Source: JBBROS01 sp965217935 (GTDB taxonomy: Bacteria; Pseudomonadota; Alphaproteobacteria; Acetobacterales; Acetobacteraceae). From it: a DNA stretch of 64,000 nucleotides. Positions 55,193 through 64,000 of the stretch are shown here, one piece after another (position 1 is the first letter of the stretch; each line of letters opens with the position of its first letter). The translations under genes were made by a program, and so were the position numbers. The notes beneath the pieces were generated by a model. That model did not search any database and had not been told where the DNA came from. It worked only from the letters and a program-made list of their open reading frames with translations. The stretch is taken from NCBI GenBank assembly GCA_965217935.1, contig OZ244581.1, positions 3,038,001 through 3,102,000 on the forward strand. The letters are read 5' to 3'.

Positions 55193-55689
55193 GACGCCGC
55201 CCGCAGTATTGTCAGCGCCCGCAGTTGCGCGCCACAAGCCAGGTCGATCTCGACCATGCCCGGACGGTCCGTAGCTGCCAGGGATGGCCATGGCACGTGG
55301 CCAGGCAATGGCGCCGCCGCCGCGGTCGGCGCCGGGCGAGCAATCAGGGCAGGCCCGCCATCGTCCGCGCGCCCCAGCACGCCGATCGGCACGAACCCGA
55401 GCGGCGGCTCCGCGACCACCGACTTGTCCGGCGCCGTCGGTGCGGCAGCGCGCGGTTGGGCTACGGCTTCTTGCAAGACGGCGCGGTGCCAACGGTAAAT
55501 CAGGCTGGTCCAGAGCCCATAGCGGTGCGCCAGATCCTGCACCCGCGCACCGGGCGCAAGGCACGTCTCGATCACGCGCGCCCGGAATGCCGCATCATGC
55601 ATTCGCCGTCGTTCGCCGCCGATCTCAATCCGTGTCTTCGTGGCTGCCGCAGCGGCAGCCATATCTGCCAACCTCGTGCTGTTTTTCAT
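55189..55689 (-). CDS. tnpA: IS66 TnpA (accessory HTH protein)
   Basis: 166 residues (or 157 from the second Met at 55662). ERRRMHDAAFRARVIETCLAPGARVQDLAHRYGLWTSLIYRWHR is the helix-turn-helix of IS66 TnpA; a proline/alanine-rich linker follows, then GMVEIDLACGAQLRALTILRAAS. Overlaps tnpB by the GTGA arrangement, as is usual in IS66. Confidence 0.85.
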   Translation of the reverse strand: MKNSTRLADMAAAAAATKTRIEIGGERRRMHDAAFRARVIETCLAPGARVQDLAHRYGLWTSLIYRWHRAVLQEAVAQPRAAAPTAPDKSVVAEPPLGFVPIGVLGRADDGGPALIARPAPTAAAAPLPGHVPWPSLAATDRPGMVEIDLACGAQLRALTILRAAS

Positions 55690-55729
55690 GCAGCGATAGA
55701 AAACAAGCCGACCGGGTCCTCACAAGGTG

Positions 55730-56430
55730 GCCATCAGCAGACGCTTACGTTCGCTGCAGGCACGGGTGAAGACGGGCGTGAGAGCCGCTGCCGTTTCCGG
55801 TCAGCACGTAGGTGATACGAAAGGGGAACGCCGTTGCAGCCTCGCGGAGAAAGGCGACGACGCTTGCTTCGGTTTCGCCATCTTTGGCCGCGAGATGGGC
55901 GGAGCGGGACCTCCGGTCGATAGCGACGAATAGGTCGCGCTTGCACCGCTTGCCATCGGCCGTTGCAGCTTCGGCAGATGCTTGATGTCGATGTGAATGA
56001 AGCCGAGGCCGTCGTCCTTGCAGGTTCCTGCCCCTTGGCGGGGCGGCCAGAAGCGATCTTGGGCCTGCGGTTCAGCCCTTCAGTGCGCAGGATGCGCCAG
56101 ATGCTGTTGCGGTCGACACGCGGCAGGATGTGGCGGACGACGAAGGTAAGGTCATCCAGGGCGGCGTTGGCAGCCCGTCGCAGGGTGCAGATCACGGTGG
56201 GCTCTTCGTTGGCGGCTTTCCAAGGCAGGCGGCGAGGCCGGGCGGAGCGGTCCACGCAGGCCGCCACGGCGCGCTTGCGCCACTTGCGGACGGTCTCGGC
56301 GCTGATGCCTAGCGGCGCGCCACGGCGCCACGGCGCCACGGCGCCACGGGGCTCGCTGGAGCGCGCCATCTCGGCGGGCTCGGCAGGCGTGGCGCGGGCG
56401 TTCAGGTTGATGCGGAGCATGGGCCATCTC
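55730..56430 (-). pseudogene. IS481-family transposase, 3' truncated and frameshifted
   Basis: MLRINLNARATPAEPAEMARSSEP, then LGISAETVRKWRKRAVAACVDRSARPRRLPWKA (HTH), FVVRHILPRVDRNSIWRILRTEGL, HIDIKHLPKLQ, then frame-shifted KRCKRDLFVAIDRRSRSAHLAAKDGETEAS and AFPFRITYVLTGNG. The final Glu block is absent. An 8-bp tandem repeat lies in the HTH region. Confidence 0.8.
56317..56348 (+). repeat. 8-bp tandem repeat (GCGCCACG)x4
   Basis: Four perfect units inside the IS481 gene, between the codons for SSEPRG and LGISAETV. Unit size equals that of the unrelated IS30 repeat; three extra units are 24 bp, which would keep the frame. Confidence 0.85.
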
Positions 56431-56530
56431 CGTCCCGCATTGGCGCGGCAGGCGCTCGAAGCGGTGGGCGTAGTTCGTGATGGCCAAGACTGCCGGATCC
56501 CAACAATGCTCCGCAACCGGGCAGTTAGGC

Positions 56531-57478
56531 TTAGATATAGTTAGCCAAAGAGAGATTTTTTGCTCCGGCAAATACCTGATAGGATGCTTGAAGCTGTGTT
56601 TGTAGCGTTGCCACGCGAGTAAGCGTCGCCGCGAGATCGGTATCCTGGGCGTTCGCGAGCTGTCCACTCAGCACTGTCTGCATTGCGGCAAGCGAGTCCC
56701 GCCGTTTCGCCAAGTCGGCTTGCACGTTGCCGAGCGCCCCACTCTCATTGGCAATCGCGCTGATAGCGCCGCCCAGCAGGCCGCGAGCGTTGCTCGAGAT
56801 TGTTGCGTTGTCCGTTGCCGGCGTCACGCCCGCGAGTGATGCCAAAGCTTGCAGGATATCGTGTGCGTAGGAGCCGCTCGTCGACGTCAGGGTGTTCCTG
56901 TCGGCCACGACGCCCACCGGGACCTGCTGCCCGTCGCCCACCTCGATCTGCGGCGGTACGGCGCCGCCTATCGTTGGCGAGAATGGCCCAGGACCGCCCG
57001 ATTGGACGGCAGCAATCAAGGTTGCCGCGTCGGTTTTCGGCACCGGCGCATTGGCCGTGTCGTCTCCGGCAAAAACGTAGACGTCTCCGATCTTCGTGTT
57101 CAGCAATTGCGCCACCTGCTCCAGCGCCGATCTCGCTTGGGCGCCGATCGTTCCTGCCTGCGACGCGCCGGCATCGCTGAGGGCGTTGGTGCGGGCAAAG
57201 AAATCTGACGCGATCGAGGTGATCTGGGTCAACGCCGTCTGGGTCACGGCGAGCCTGCCCGTGGCGGTATCGATGTTGCTCTGCCAGGTTTGCAGTTGCT
57301 GCACCGCCGGGCTTAGGTCCAGGCTTGTGCGTGTGCTGGAGCCAAGACCCGAATAGGTATTCGAGACGTAGCCAGTGGACTGCTGCACCTGAGCCGCGTC
57401 CAACTGCCGCTTGATCGAGGCGCTATTGTTTGCAAGCTGCCCCAGAAATCCGCCGGTAACTGATGTCAACCCGCTCAT
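56531..57478 (-). CDS. flgL: Flagellar hook-filament junction protein FlgL
   Basis: 315 residues from ATG 57478, overlapping the flgK stop (ATGA). The flagellin-like N-terminal helix GGFLGQLANNSASIKRQLDAAQVQQSTGYVSNTYSGLG and C-terminal helix QDTDLAATLTRVATLQTQLQASYQVFAGAKNLSLANYI flank a variable middle. The second junction protein between hook and filament. Last gene of the flgE-flgK-flgL operon. Confidence 0.92.
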   Translation of the reverse strand: MSGLTSVTGGFLGQLANNSASIKRQLDAAQVQQSTGYVSNTYSGLGSSTRTSLDLSPAVQQLQTWQSNIDTATGRLAVTQTALTQITSIASDFFARTNALSDAGASQAGTIGAQARSALEQVAQLLNTKIGDVYVFAGDDTANAPVPKTDAATLIAAVQSGGPGPFSPTIGGAVPPQIEVGDGQQVPVGVVADRNTLTSTSGSYAHDILQALASLAGVTPATDNATISSNARGLLGGAISAIANESGALGNVQADLAKRRDSLAAMQTVLSGQLANAQDTDLAATLTRVATLQTQLQASYQVFAGAKNLSLANYI

Positions 57479-58824
57479 CGCACCATCTCCAGCGCCTGAT
57501 CCCATATTGTTTGCACCGCAGAGATTACCTTTGCGTTAGCGGCGTAACTCCTCTGCAGCCCAACGAGGTCCGCCAGCTCCGAGTCAATCGAGATGCCGGT
57601 CGTTGCCTGAAGCTTGGTTTGCAGACTGGACTGCACGGCCTGATCGGTCTCGAGCCGCTGAGCGGCGTTGGCTGCGAGGTTCGCATGGCCAGCAACGATC
57701 GCCGTTGCCTGAGAAGCGACCGACCCCGGGCCTGTCCGCAAAACCGAGCCAAGCACGGAATTGATCAACGTCGCGTTGCCGGCCGTCGTTGCCGCGGCGT
57801 TTCCGTCACGCACCGTGCCCGGGGTTGCCAGCACGGTAGGATTGACCTGCACCGATTGGGCAAACCCGGCGCTCGTTCCGGGGATCGTACCGGACCCGTC
57901 CGTGAACAACTCCAAGCCTGCCGCCTTAAATCCCCCCGCGAGCCCTTGCGTAAAGCCATCGAGCTTCGCCTGCAGACCGGGCAATGTCGTGTCTCGCAAC
58001 TCCAACTGGGCCGAAATCTGCCCGCCGGCAAGCGATGCGGGAGCCCCATTCAGCAACAGTTGCGGACCTGCCGCGCCCGGCATCAAAGACGCCGGGTCGA
58101 TCGAGAACGGTCCGCTCTCCGCATCTGTCGGAAGAGGCGTCGTGTCACTCACCGCCAACACGTTCCCGTTGGACTGCGGCAGGAATTTCGCGCCCGTAAG
58201 CCCGCTCACGGTCGCAATTGCCGCATCCCGCTGATCTTCAAGCTCCGCCGTGGTCAGCCCACGCGCCTGTGCCATGACGATCTGCTTCGACAGTGCCCCG
58301 ACCGTCCGCAGTGCCGTGTTGGCTTGGTCCACCGCGTCAACCAGGTTGTCCTGCGCCAATTGCCGCTGTCCTGAGATCGCGTTCCCGAGCGTATTGATCC
58401 CGCGCGCCAGTGCCGCAGCTTGGTTAGCCACCTGGCGTTGCTGCGTCTCGCTCGATGGATCATTTCCTAGCGTCGAATACGCATCGCGCAACGAGCCCAG
58501 CAGACTTGCCAGGTCTTGCCCGCTCCCCGGCGCCCCGGATGCCGCATCAACCGCCGACAACGCCGACTGCCGCGCCTGCCCGGCTGCCACGTCGGCCCCG
58601 GACGCGAACAGGTCGGTTTGCAGCGCGTCATCGACGATGCGCACCGCGACACCGCTCCGCACGCCATAGCCGACGCCGTCGCCCACGAAGCTGGAGACAG
58701 GCAGCACTTCCCGCGAGTAGCCCGGGGTATTGGCGTTCGCCACGTTTTGCGACACCACCGCGAGCCGTCGCGTGACGCTGTCGATCCCGCTCGCCGCTTG
58801 GCCGAGAATACTGTTGAGGGTCAT
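57475..58824 (-). CDS. flgK: Flagellar hook-associated protein FlgK
   Basis: 449 residues. N-terminal rod/hook motif ILGQAASGIDSVTRRLAVVSQNVANANTPGYSREVLPV, C-terminal ISIDSELADLVGLQRSYAANAKVISAVQTIWDQALEMVR. Shorter than the enteric protein (about 550), mainly in the variable middle. Secreted by the flagellar export system; 28 bases after flgE. Confidence 0.94.
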   Translation of the reverse strand: MTLNSILGQAASGIDSVTRRLAVVSQNVANANTPGYSREVLPVSSFVGDGVGYGVRSGVAVRIVDDALQTDLFASGADVAAGQARQSALSAVDAASGAPGSGQDLASLLGSLRDAYSTLGNDPSSETQQRQVANQAAALARGINTLGNAISGQRQLAQDNLVDAVDQANTALRTVGALSKQIVMAQARGLTTAELEDQRDAAIATVSGLTGAKFLPQSNGNVLAVSDTTPLPTDAESGPFSIDPASLMPGAAGPQLLLNGAPASLAGGQISAQLELRDTTLPGLQAKLDGFTQGLAGGFKAAGLELFTDGSGTIPGTSAGFAQSVQVNPTVLATPGTVRDGNAAATTAGNATLINSVLGSVLRTGPGSVASQATAIVAGHANLAANAAQRLETDQAVQSSLQTKLQATTGISIDSELADLVGLQRSYAANAKVISAVQTIWDQALEMVR

Positions 58825-58852
58825 GGCTGCCTATCTCCCGCTGTCCCGGCCG

Positions 58853-59710
58853 TTACCTCTTGATGTCAAGCGTCTGCTGCAGCAGTTCGTCCGCCGTGGT
58901 GACGATTTTGGTGTTGGCGGAATAAGCGCGCTGGGCGACGATCAGCTTGGTGAATTCTCCGGCAATATCGACGTTGCTGCTCTCGACTGCGCTCGTGACC
59001 AGGGCGCCTGCGTCCTTTTGCCCGGCAGCCTGCGACGTGCCCATGCCACTCTCCTCAGTCATGCGGAACGCCTGGCCGTTTTCCCGGTGCAGCGCGTCCG
59101 GACTGACGAACGTCGTGACGGGAATCTGCGCCACCACTTGCGTGGTTCCATTGTCGTAGCTGACTGACACATCTCCGTTTTCTTTGAGAGACACGCCCTT
59201 ATAAGAGCCGGTCGTGTCGACGCCGTTGGCATCTGTTGAGGTATAGTCTTGCCGGTCGATCCGGATCGGCACAATGTTGTCCTTATTACCGCCGACCCAG
59301 CCCGCCAGATAATCGCCGCTGCCATTCACGAGATAGCCCTCGCGGTTCAGGCTGAAATTGCCGGCCCGGGTGTAGAGCGGAGTCGGATTAATTGCCGTTG
59401 ACGCCGCGCCACTCTCTCCCGTCGGGCGATAGACTGTGAAGAATCCCTGACCGGAGATCGCAAGGTCAAGCGGGTTGTCAGTTTGCGTCAGGGCGCCTTG
59501 AACGCTGTTCACGTAGTCGGGCCGGGCGATGACGGCGCCGGGCTGATTGAGGCTTTGCGAACTGGACGTGATGTAGTCGATGAAGTTGGTGTCCGTCCGC
59601 TTAAAACCGACCGTCTGGCTGTTGGCGACATTGTCGCCGATGTTGCCGAACGCGGCGGATTGAGCGTTCAGGCCACTAACGGCGGTATTCAAGGCCCCGA
59701 AGAGCGACAT
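58853..59710 (-). CDS. flgE: Flagellar hook protein FlgE (short form)
   Basis: 285 residues from ATG 59710 with AAGGAAT upstream. N-terminus SLFGALNTAVSGLNAQSAAFGNIGDNVANSQTVGFKRTDTNF, middle LAISGQGFFTV, C-terminus SSNVDIAGEFTKLIVAQRAYSANTKIVTTADELLQQTLDIKR. The canonical termini are complete, but the central hook domains are short compared with the 400-plus residues of enteric FlgE. A sigma-54-type site lies 55-70 bases upstream. Confidence 0.92.
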   Translation of the reverse strand: MSLFGALNTAVSGLNAQSAAFGNIGDNVANSQTVGFKRTDTNFIDYITSSSQSLNQPGAVIARPDYVNSVQGALTQTDNPLDLAISGQGFFTVYRPTGESGAASTAINPTPLYTRAGNFSLNREGYLVNGSGDYLAGWVGGNKDNIVPIRIDRQDYTSTDANGVDTTGSYKGVSLKENGDVSVSYDNGTTQVVAQIPVTTFVSPDALHRENGQAFRMTEESGMGTSQAAGQKDAGALVTSAVESSNVDIAGEFTKLIVAQRAYSANTKIVTTADELLQQTLDIKR

Positions 59711-59764
59711 AGAGTATTCCTTCTGGTCAAACGGCCGTCCATCGGCCTTGCAGCAAACCTTGTT

Positions 59765-59780
59765 GCACTTCCCGTGCCAT
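59765..59780 (-). promoter_or_regulatory. Sigma-54-type promoter for flgE-flgK-flgL
   Basis: On the minus strand TGGCACGGGAAGTGCA fits the -24/-12 consensus TGGCAC-N5-TTGCA with one mismatch. Transcription would start about 40 bases before the flgE ATG. Confidence 0.75.
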
Positions 59781-59920
59781 TTGTTCGGGCCAGTGTTTCC
59801 AAGCCTGTTCTGAACTTTTCGCTGGCGCAACACGGCAGAATTGACCGGGTAAGCCATCCTCACCCGGCAATTTTGACCGAGCTTCTGCGGTCTTTCCTCG
59901 TAATTTCAGCCCGGCAACAG

Positions 59921-59936
59921 TGGCCCGCCTCTTGCT
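59921..59936 (+). promoter_or_regulatory. Sigma-54-like promoter upstream of fliK
   Basis: TGGCCCGCCTCTTGCT matches TGGCAC-N5-TTGCW with the invariant GG and GC at correct spacing and one mismatch in the -24 box. The predicted transcript start (near 59947) is almost at the annotated fliK ATG, so either the message is leaderless, fliK starts further in, or the match is fortuitous. Confidence 0.5.
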
Positions 59937-59948
59937 TTGAAGCCGGCA

Positions 59949-62048
59949 ATGTCAACCGCACCTTCACTCTCCATATTCTCGCCGTCCACGAGCCGCAGCC
60001 CCGGCGCCGTGCAAGCCGGACTGCCCGCGCCCAGCGATGGCCCAACTTTTCTCGACCAGGTTAGCCAGGCGCTGGACGCGACCGGGCCAAACGGATCAGC
60101 CACTCCGGGCGCAGTCCTTCTGCCGCCGCAAGGCGTTGCCGGGGGATATGGCTTGGCAACGCCGTCCAGCGCGGATGAGCAATCAATTACAGAGTCCGGG
60201 TTAATCGTTCGATCTGACTCAGTCGTGAGGGCGCCCGTCCGCGCCTTGACGTTCTTGACCAGTCGGAACGCCCTCGCGGAGACCGGCCTCGTAAGCCAAT
60301 TCGCGACCCCGGCCGAGACAACGCCCTCTTTAAGCCTTGGGTCCGCCACTGCGCAGGCAACATCGGATGCGCCTTGCATCGCCGTTGCCGGCCGTGCCGA
60401 TCAGATCAGCGGGCGGCAGGATACGGCAGCGGCACATGATGCCGCCGGTTCGGCGCCAGCGTCTGCCCCGTCGCAGCCCGGCCACATCCGCGCGCCCAAC
60501 CCACAAGCTTTCCTCAGTAATCGCAATCCGCCGGCCCAAGCCGCCATCCTGCCATCAGCAGGCGAACAGCCTGATTCCGCTGAACTGAAGACACTCGTTG
60601 GCCAACGCCAACCAACTCGGAAGAGTGGCGGGAAAGGCGCGCTTCGCGACCAAGCTGAGGCGACCACGCCAGATCCGCAATCGGGCGCGTCACTCAACGT
60701 CATGGCGGCGCCAATTGCGACTCCAATGCCCTTACCGCCAGTGACGACGGACGCGAGCGGCCTTGCGGGACCGGTTTTATCAAATCAGGGCTGGGCGCAG
60801 GACAATTTGCAGTCGAGAACTCCAGACCAGGGCAGCAATGAAACAGTCTCCAATGACAGCCGTGTCGGCGCGGCAGATCCCGCAACGCTGCTGCCTCAAG
60901 CCAAAACTGCTGCCGAAGAAGCATTAGCCGCTCCGACGCCGAGACCAGAATCCGCAATCGGTCAAGGGCGTACGCCTGGCGAGACGATGCAGCCGACCGG
61001 ATCGGCTGCCGCATCCAACAAAGCACGCAACAGTCCGACCATGCCGTCGCCGACCATCCAGCGTCCTGCAGAGCTCTCCGATGAAGCCATTTTACTTGCA
61101 AACCCGCAGATCCAGACCCGTCCCATAGTCGAGCCTGCAGGCACAGCGATCGACAGCCAAGCTGCCATCAACGCGGCCGCAAACGTCACACTGCAGCCAA
61201 CGGCCGCAACTCCTGCCAAAGCCGATCGGATTGTTCCCGCGTCAGGGACAGTTTCGCCAGCTAATGGGCCGGGGCCGCTTCCAAGTGCGTTGCGATCTCA
61301 AGGCGGCGTAGCCGTTACGGCAATTGCTGGCGACAAAATCCAGGATGCCGCCCGCAACCCAAAGGCGGCAGAAGCCGTCGATGCAGCGCAGCCTAACAAC
61401 AGCTCAACCGATACCGGAGCGCTCCACGGCGCTCTTGCGGCAGCGTCGGCTCACACGCCCTCCGAGAGCCAGACCGCCTCGGCGCTGCAGTCTTTCGCCC
61501 AGTCCACGCCGGCGACTGCCGCGATAACGCACTCTTCCGCTCCAGCGCCGACCCTGCCTCCAGTGCCGCAAGCCGTCGTCCAGTCATCGCCGCCCCCGCC
61601 GTCTGCGCAGCTTGGTTTGGCCTTCGCAACGCTCACCGGCGCCGGCACTCCCGAAACGCCGCAAAGCCTGGTCATCCGGCTCGACCCGCTTGAGCTCGGC
61701 AAGGTCGAAGTCCGCATCGACCGCACCGATGGCGGCCCGGCCCGCGTCGAACTCGCAGTCGAGCGCACCGACACCCTTATGACACTCCTGCAAGACCGGC
61801 CGCAGCTCGACAAGGCGCTTGATCTAGCCGGCGTTCCGCCCGAAGGCCGAACGCTGCAATTCAGCCTTTCCAGCCCCGGCCACGGGTCAAGCCTTGCCGG
61901 GTTCGGGCCTGGTTCGAATGGCGGGTCCGGCGGGCATGGCGCCTGGGGCGGCCGCAACTATCCCGGCCATAGCAGCTCGTCCGGCGGCGAACCGGAACGC
62001 AAGAGCCGCAGCATTTGGCTCCGCGATGGAATCGATATCACAGCTTAG
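59949..62048 (+). CDS. fliK: Flagellar hook-length control protein FliK
   Basis: 699 residues from ATG 59949. The first 550 residues are Ala/Pro/Ser/Thr-rich and unstructured, as in FliK rulers. The C-terminal Flg_hook domain reads TPQSLVIRLDPLELGKVEVRIDRTDGGPARVELAVERTDTLMTLLQDRPQLDKALDLAGV, then a glycine-rich end. Measures hook length and switches export specificity. flgD follows after 15 bases. Confidence 0.92.
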   Translation: MSTAPSLSIFSPSTSRSPGAVQAGLPAPSDGPTFLDQVSQALDATGPNGSATPGAVLLPPQGVAGGYGLATPSSADEQSITESGLIVRSDSVVRAPVRALTFLTSRNALAETGLVSQFATPAETTPSLSLGSATAQATSDAPCIAVAGRADQISGRQDTAAAHDAAGSAPASAPSQPGHIRAPNPQAFLSNRNPPAQAAILPSAGEQPDSAELKTLVGQRQPTRKSGGKGALRDQAEATTPDPQSGASLNVMAAPIATPMPLPPVTTDASGLAGPVLSNQGWAQDNLQSRTPDQGSNETVSNDSRVGAADPATLLPQAKTAAEEALAAPTPRPESAIGQGRTPGETMQPTGSAAASNKARNSPTMPSPTIQRPAELSDEAILLANPQIQTRPIVEPAGTAIDSQAAINAAANVTLQPTAATPAKADRIVPASGTVSPANGPGPLPSALRSQGGVAVTAIAGDKIQDAARNPKAAEAVDAAQPNNSSTDTGALHGALAAASAHTPSESQTASALQSFAQSTPATAAITHSSAPAPTLPPVPQAVVQSSPPPPSAQLGLAFATLTGAGTPETPQSLVIRLDPLELGKVEVRIDRTDGGPARVELAVERTDTLMTLLQDRPQLDKALDLAGVPPEGRTLQFSLSSPGHGSSLAGFGPGSNGGSGGHGAWGGRNYPGHSSSSGGEPERKSRSIWLRDGIDITA

Positions 62049-62063
62049 AATCGAAGGTGCAGC

Positions 62064-62717
62064 ATGAACGTCAGCAACGCCACGAGTCAGTCCGCCACCG
62101 CCGCGCCCGCCGCAGCCGGGCAAAGCGCGCTCGGGTCTCTCGGCAGCAATTTCAACGACTTTCTCAACTTGCTCATGACACAGCTAAAAAACCAGGACCC
62201 GACCAGCCCGCTCGACACCAACCAGTTCACAAGCCAACTCGTGCAGTTCACCAGCGTCGAGCAGCAAATCAACACGAATACAAGCCTGAACACATTGATC
62301 CAGGCAACGCAGGGCGCAAACCTGTTGCAGTCTTCCTCGTTGGTTGGGCAGGACGTAGAGGTGTCGGGCGATCAGCTCAGCTTGCAGAACGGTCATGGCA
62401 CGGTCAGCTTTCAGACGCCGACGTCTGAACCGGTCAGCATCGGCATCTATTCCAGCGCCGGAACCAAGCTGCGCGATGCCACGATCACCTCCAACCCAGG
62501 CAGCAACAGCTGGAACTGGGACGGCGCCGACGCGGCCGGCAACGCGCTCCCGGACGGTCCCTACCGGGTCATCGCGGTGCGGCAGGACGGCTCCGCCGTG
62601 CCGTTTACGACCCGTGCCATCGCGACCGGCGTCCAGCGTACGGCCGACGGCATGAAAGTTCAGCTTGGCGGCCTCAACGTCGATTTCAGCGCCGTCCAGT
62701 CAATTGGCGCCCAGTAG
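62064..62717 (+). CDS. flgD: Flagellar hook capping protein FlgD
   Basis: 217 residues. FNDFLNLLMTQLKNQDPTSPLDTNQFTSQLVQFTSVEQQINTN is the FlgD N-terminal signature; the C-terminal part has NSWNWDGADAAGNALPDGPYRVIAVRQDGS (FlgD Ig-like fold). Caps the growing hook. Confidence 0.95.
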   Translation: MNVSNATSQSATAAPAAAGQSALGSLGSNFNDFLNLLMTQLKNQDPTSPLDTNQFTSQLVQFTSVEQQINTNTSLNTLIQATQGANLLQSSSLVGQDVEVSGDQLSLQNGHGTVSFQTPTSEPVSIGIYSSAGTKLRDATITSNPGSNSWNWDGADAAGNALPDGPYRVIAVRQDGSAVPFTTRAIATGVQRTADGMKVQLGGLNVDFSAVQSIGAQ

Positions 62718-62820
62718 GCATCTTCTGCCGATCCGTTAACCTTTAAGAAACACTATCCAGCCAAACTCCCGGCATGGGACGTTGGCAAAACGAGAACGAG
62801 CTCTTCGAAGGTCAATCCGC

Positions 62821-64000
62821 ATGAGCGGTTTGGCCTCCATGTTGGCAGGCTTGCGTGCGCTGGGGCCGTTGAAGCTCGGCGCCTTGGCCGCGGTGGCGCT
62901 CGTCTCGCTCGGCCTGGTCGGCGCATTGGCATTGCATACCGGCAGCGAACCCATGTCGCTGCTGTATGCCGACCTTGAGTTGCGTGAGGCCGGGCAAGTC
63001 GTCGACCAGCTCGACAAGGCGCATATCGCGCATCAGAGCGAGGGCGGCGGCACCCGCATCCTCGTCCCTTCGGACCAGGTTGACCGCGCCCGCATGCTGC
63101 TCGCCAAGGAAGGCCTGCCGTCCGGCGGCTCGATCGGCTACGAGATTTTCGATCGCTCCGACGGGCTGACCGCCAGCGCCTTCCAGCAGAGCATCAGCCA
63201 GACCCGGGCACTGGAGGGCGAACTCGGCCGGACCATCCGCAGCCTGCAGGGCGTCCGTGCCGCCCGGGTCCATCTCGTGCTGCCGCGACGCGAGCCGTTC
63301 TCAAGGGATCGGCAGGACGCTCAAGCCAGCGTCGTGCTGACGATGGCAGGCGCTGCCCGGCTTGATCGTGAGGGCGTGCAGGCCGTGCTGAACCTGATCG
63401 CCGCTGCCGTGCCGGGCCTGAAGCCTAAGAACATTGCCATCATCGACAGCCGCGGCAATCTCCTGGCCCGGGCCGGGCAGCCGGAGGCGGGTCTCGCAGC
63501 CGCCCAAAGCGGCGAGGAGCTGAAGCGCGCCACGGAGCTGCGGATTTCCCATGCCGTCGAGGAAATGCTGGAACGCAGCCTGGGCGCCGGCCGCGTCCGT
63601 GCCGAGGCCACGGTCGATCTCGACTTCGAGCAGGTGCACGAGACGCAAGAGAAATTCGATCCCGACGGCCAGGTCGTCCGCAGCCAGCAGAACAGCACGA
63701 GCAGCAGCAAGAGCACCGAAGCCCAGCAGAACGTCTCGGTCCAGAACAACCTTCCGAACGCCGATCCTCAGGCCGGCGCCGCTGGAAGCCAGGAGCAGAA
63801 ATCAGACGAGACGACGAACTACGAGATCAGCAAGACCGTCCGTACCGTTAATCGCGACCAGCCGCAACTGCGCCGCCTAAGCCTCGCCGTCATGGTCGAT
63901 GGCGTGACGACGGCCGGCGCCGATGGCAAACCGAATTGGGCCCCGCGCTCGGCCGAGGAACTTGCCCGCATCGCCAACCTCGTGCGCAGCGCGGTCGGCT
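62821..64000 (+). CDS. fliF: Flagellar MS-ring protein FliF (3' end outside window)
   Basis: 393 codons in the window. First membrane helix AAVALVSLGLVGALALHTGS, then MSLLYADLELREAGQVVDQL, YEIFDRSDGLTASAFQQSISQTRALEGELGRTIRSLQGVRAARVHLVLPRREPFSRD, and ASVVLTMAGAARLDREGVQAVLNLIAAAVPGLKPKNIAIID (ring-building motifs). A Ser/Gln-rich linker follows. The second helix and FliG-binding tail lie beyond the edge. Confidence 0.95.
   Translation, partial: MSGLASMLAGLRALGPLKLGALAAVALVSLGLVGALALHTGSEPMSLLYADLELREAGQVVDQLDKAHIAHQSEGGGTRILVPSDQVDRARMLLAKEGLPSGGSIGYEIFDRSDGLTASAFQQSISQTRALEGELGRTIRSLQGVRAARVHLVLPRREPFSRDRQDAQASVVLTMAGAARLDREGVQAVLNLIAAAVPGLKPKNIAIIDSRGNLLARAGQPEAGLAAAQSGEELKRATELRISHAVEEMLERSLGAGRVRAEATVDLDFEQVHETQEKFDPDGQVVRSQQNSTSSSKSTEAQQNVSVQNNLPNADPQAGAAGSQEQKSDETTNYEISKTVRTVNRDQPQLRRLSLAVMVDGVTTAGADGKPNWAPRSAEELARIANLVRSAVG

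Overview
The window is GC-rich (coding regions show strong G/C third positions) and looks like a flagellated alphaproteobacterium. The block ETF-ubiquinone oxidoreductase, TPR lipoprotein, ispE, the flagellar set and the metal genes together suggest an Acetobacteraceae-type member of the Rhodospirillales. That placement is an inference from gene content, not a search result.

Layout. (1) 1-3.2 kb is a lower-GC accessory piece: a large tyrosine recombinase running off the left edge, divergent from a GHKL-ATPase/PD-(D/E)XK nuclease gene that is split by one frameshift in a G6 run. (2) 3.2-12.6 kb is an insertion-sequence graveyard (ISAzo13, IS5, IS110, IS256, IS30, IS3 and IS481 pieces) mixed with decayed chromosomal genes: an intradiol-dioxygenase-like protein, a ferric-reductase-like membrane protein, a TRAP permease end and a histidine phosphatase. 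(3) 12.6-16.5 kb holds an intact orphan dnaE2 and a GNAT acetyltransferase. (4) 17.1-23.1 kb is a minus-strand catabolic operon: CoA transferase, two acyl-CoA dehydrogenases, enoyl-CoA hydratase and a Baeyer-Villiger-type monooxygenase. (5) 23.2-34.4 kb is a second graveyard: TnpI/Tn3 remnants with a nested two-gene tyrosine-recombinase element, unknown proteins, IS3, a 1.4-kb duplicate of the IS30/IS3 mosaic, and IS110, IS21 and sensor-kinase pieces. (6) 34.6-43.2 kb is a metal-resistance island: copA, copB, a glutaredoxin-MauE fusion, a methyltransferase, a permease, a MerR regulator with its operator, a Zn/Cd/Pb P-type ATPase, and a truncated CDF exporter. (7) 43.4-51 kb is chromosomal housekeeping: moaB, lytic transglycosylase, uracil-DNA glycosylase, ETF-QO, TPR lipoprotein, ispE. 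(8) 51-56.5 kb is a nested IS cluster (IS110, IS66 interrupted by IS630, IS481). (9) 56.5-64 kb is flagellar: flgL, flgK and flgE on the minus strand, divergent from fliK, flgD and fliF, with sigma-54-type promoter matches in the divergent gap.

The most unusual signal is a set of short hairpin elements (about 19-53 nt) sitting inside transposase genes of unrelated families (IS3, IS66, IS110, IS630, Tn3). At least two families recur at independent sites: family alpha (three sites) and family beta (two IS families). Several insertions keep the reading frame. None was noticed inside an intact housekeeping gene here. This resembles the in-gene palindromic elements known from Rickettsia, but confined to mobile-element genes. 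The second most interesting item is the recombinase/GHKL-nuclease pair at the left edge.
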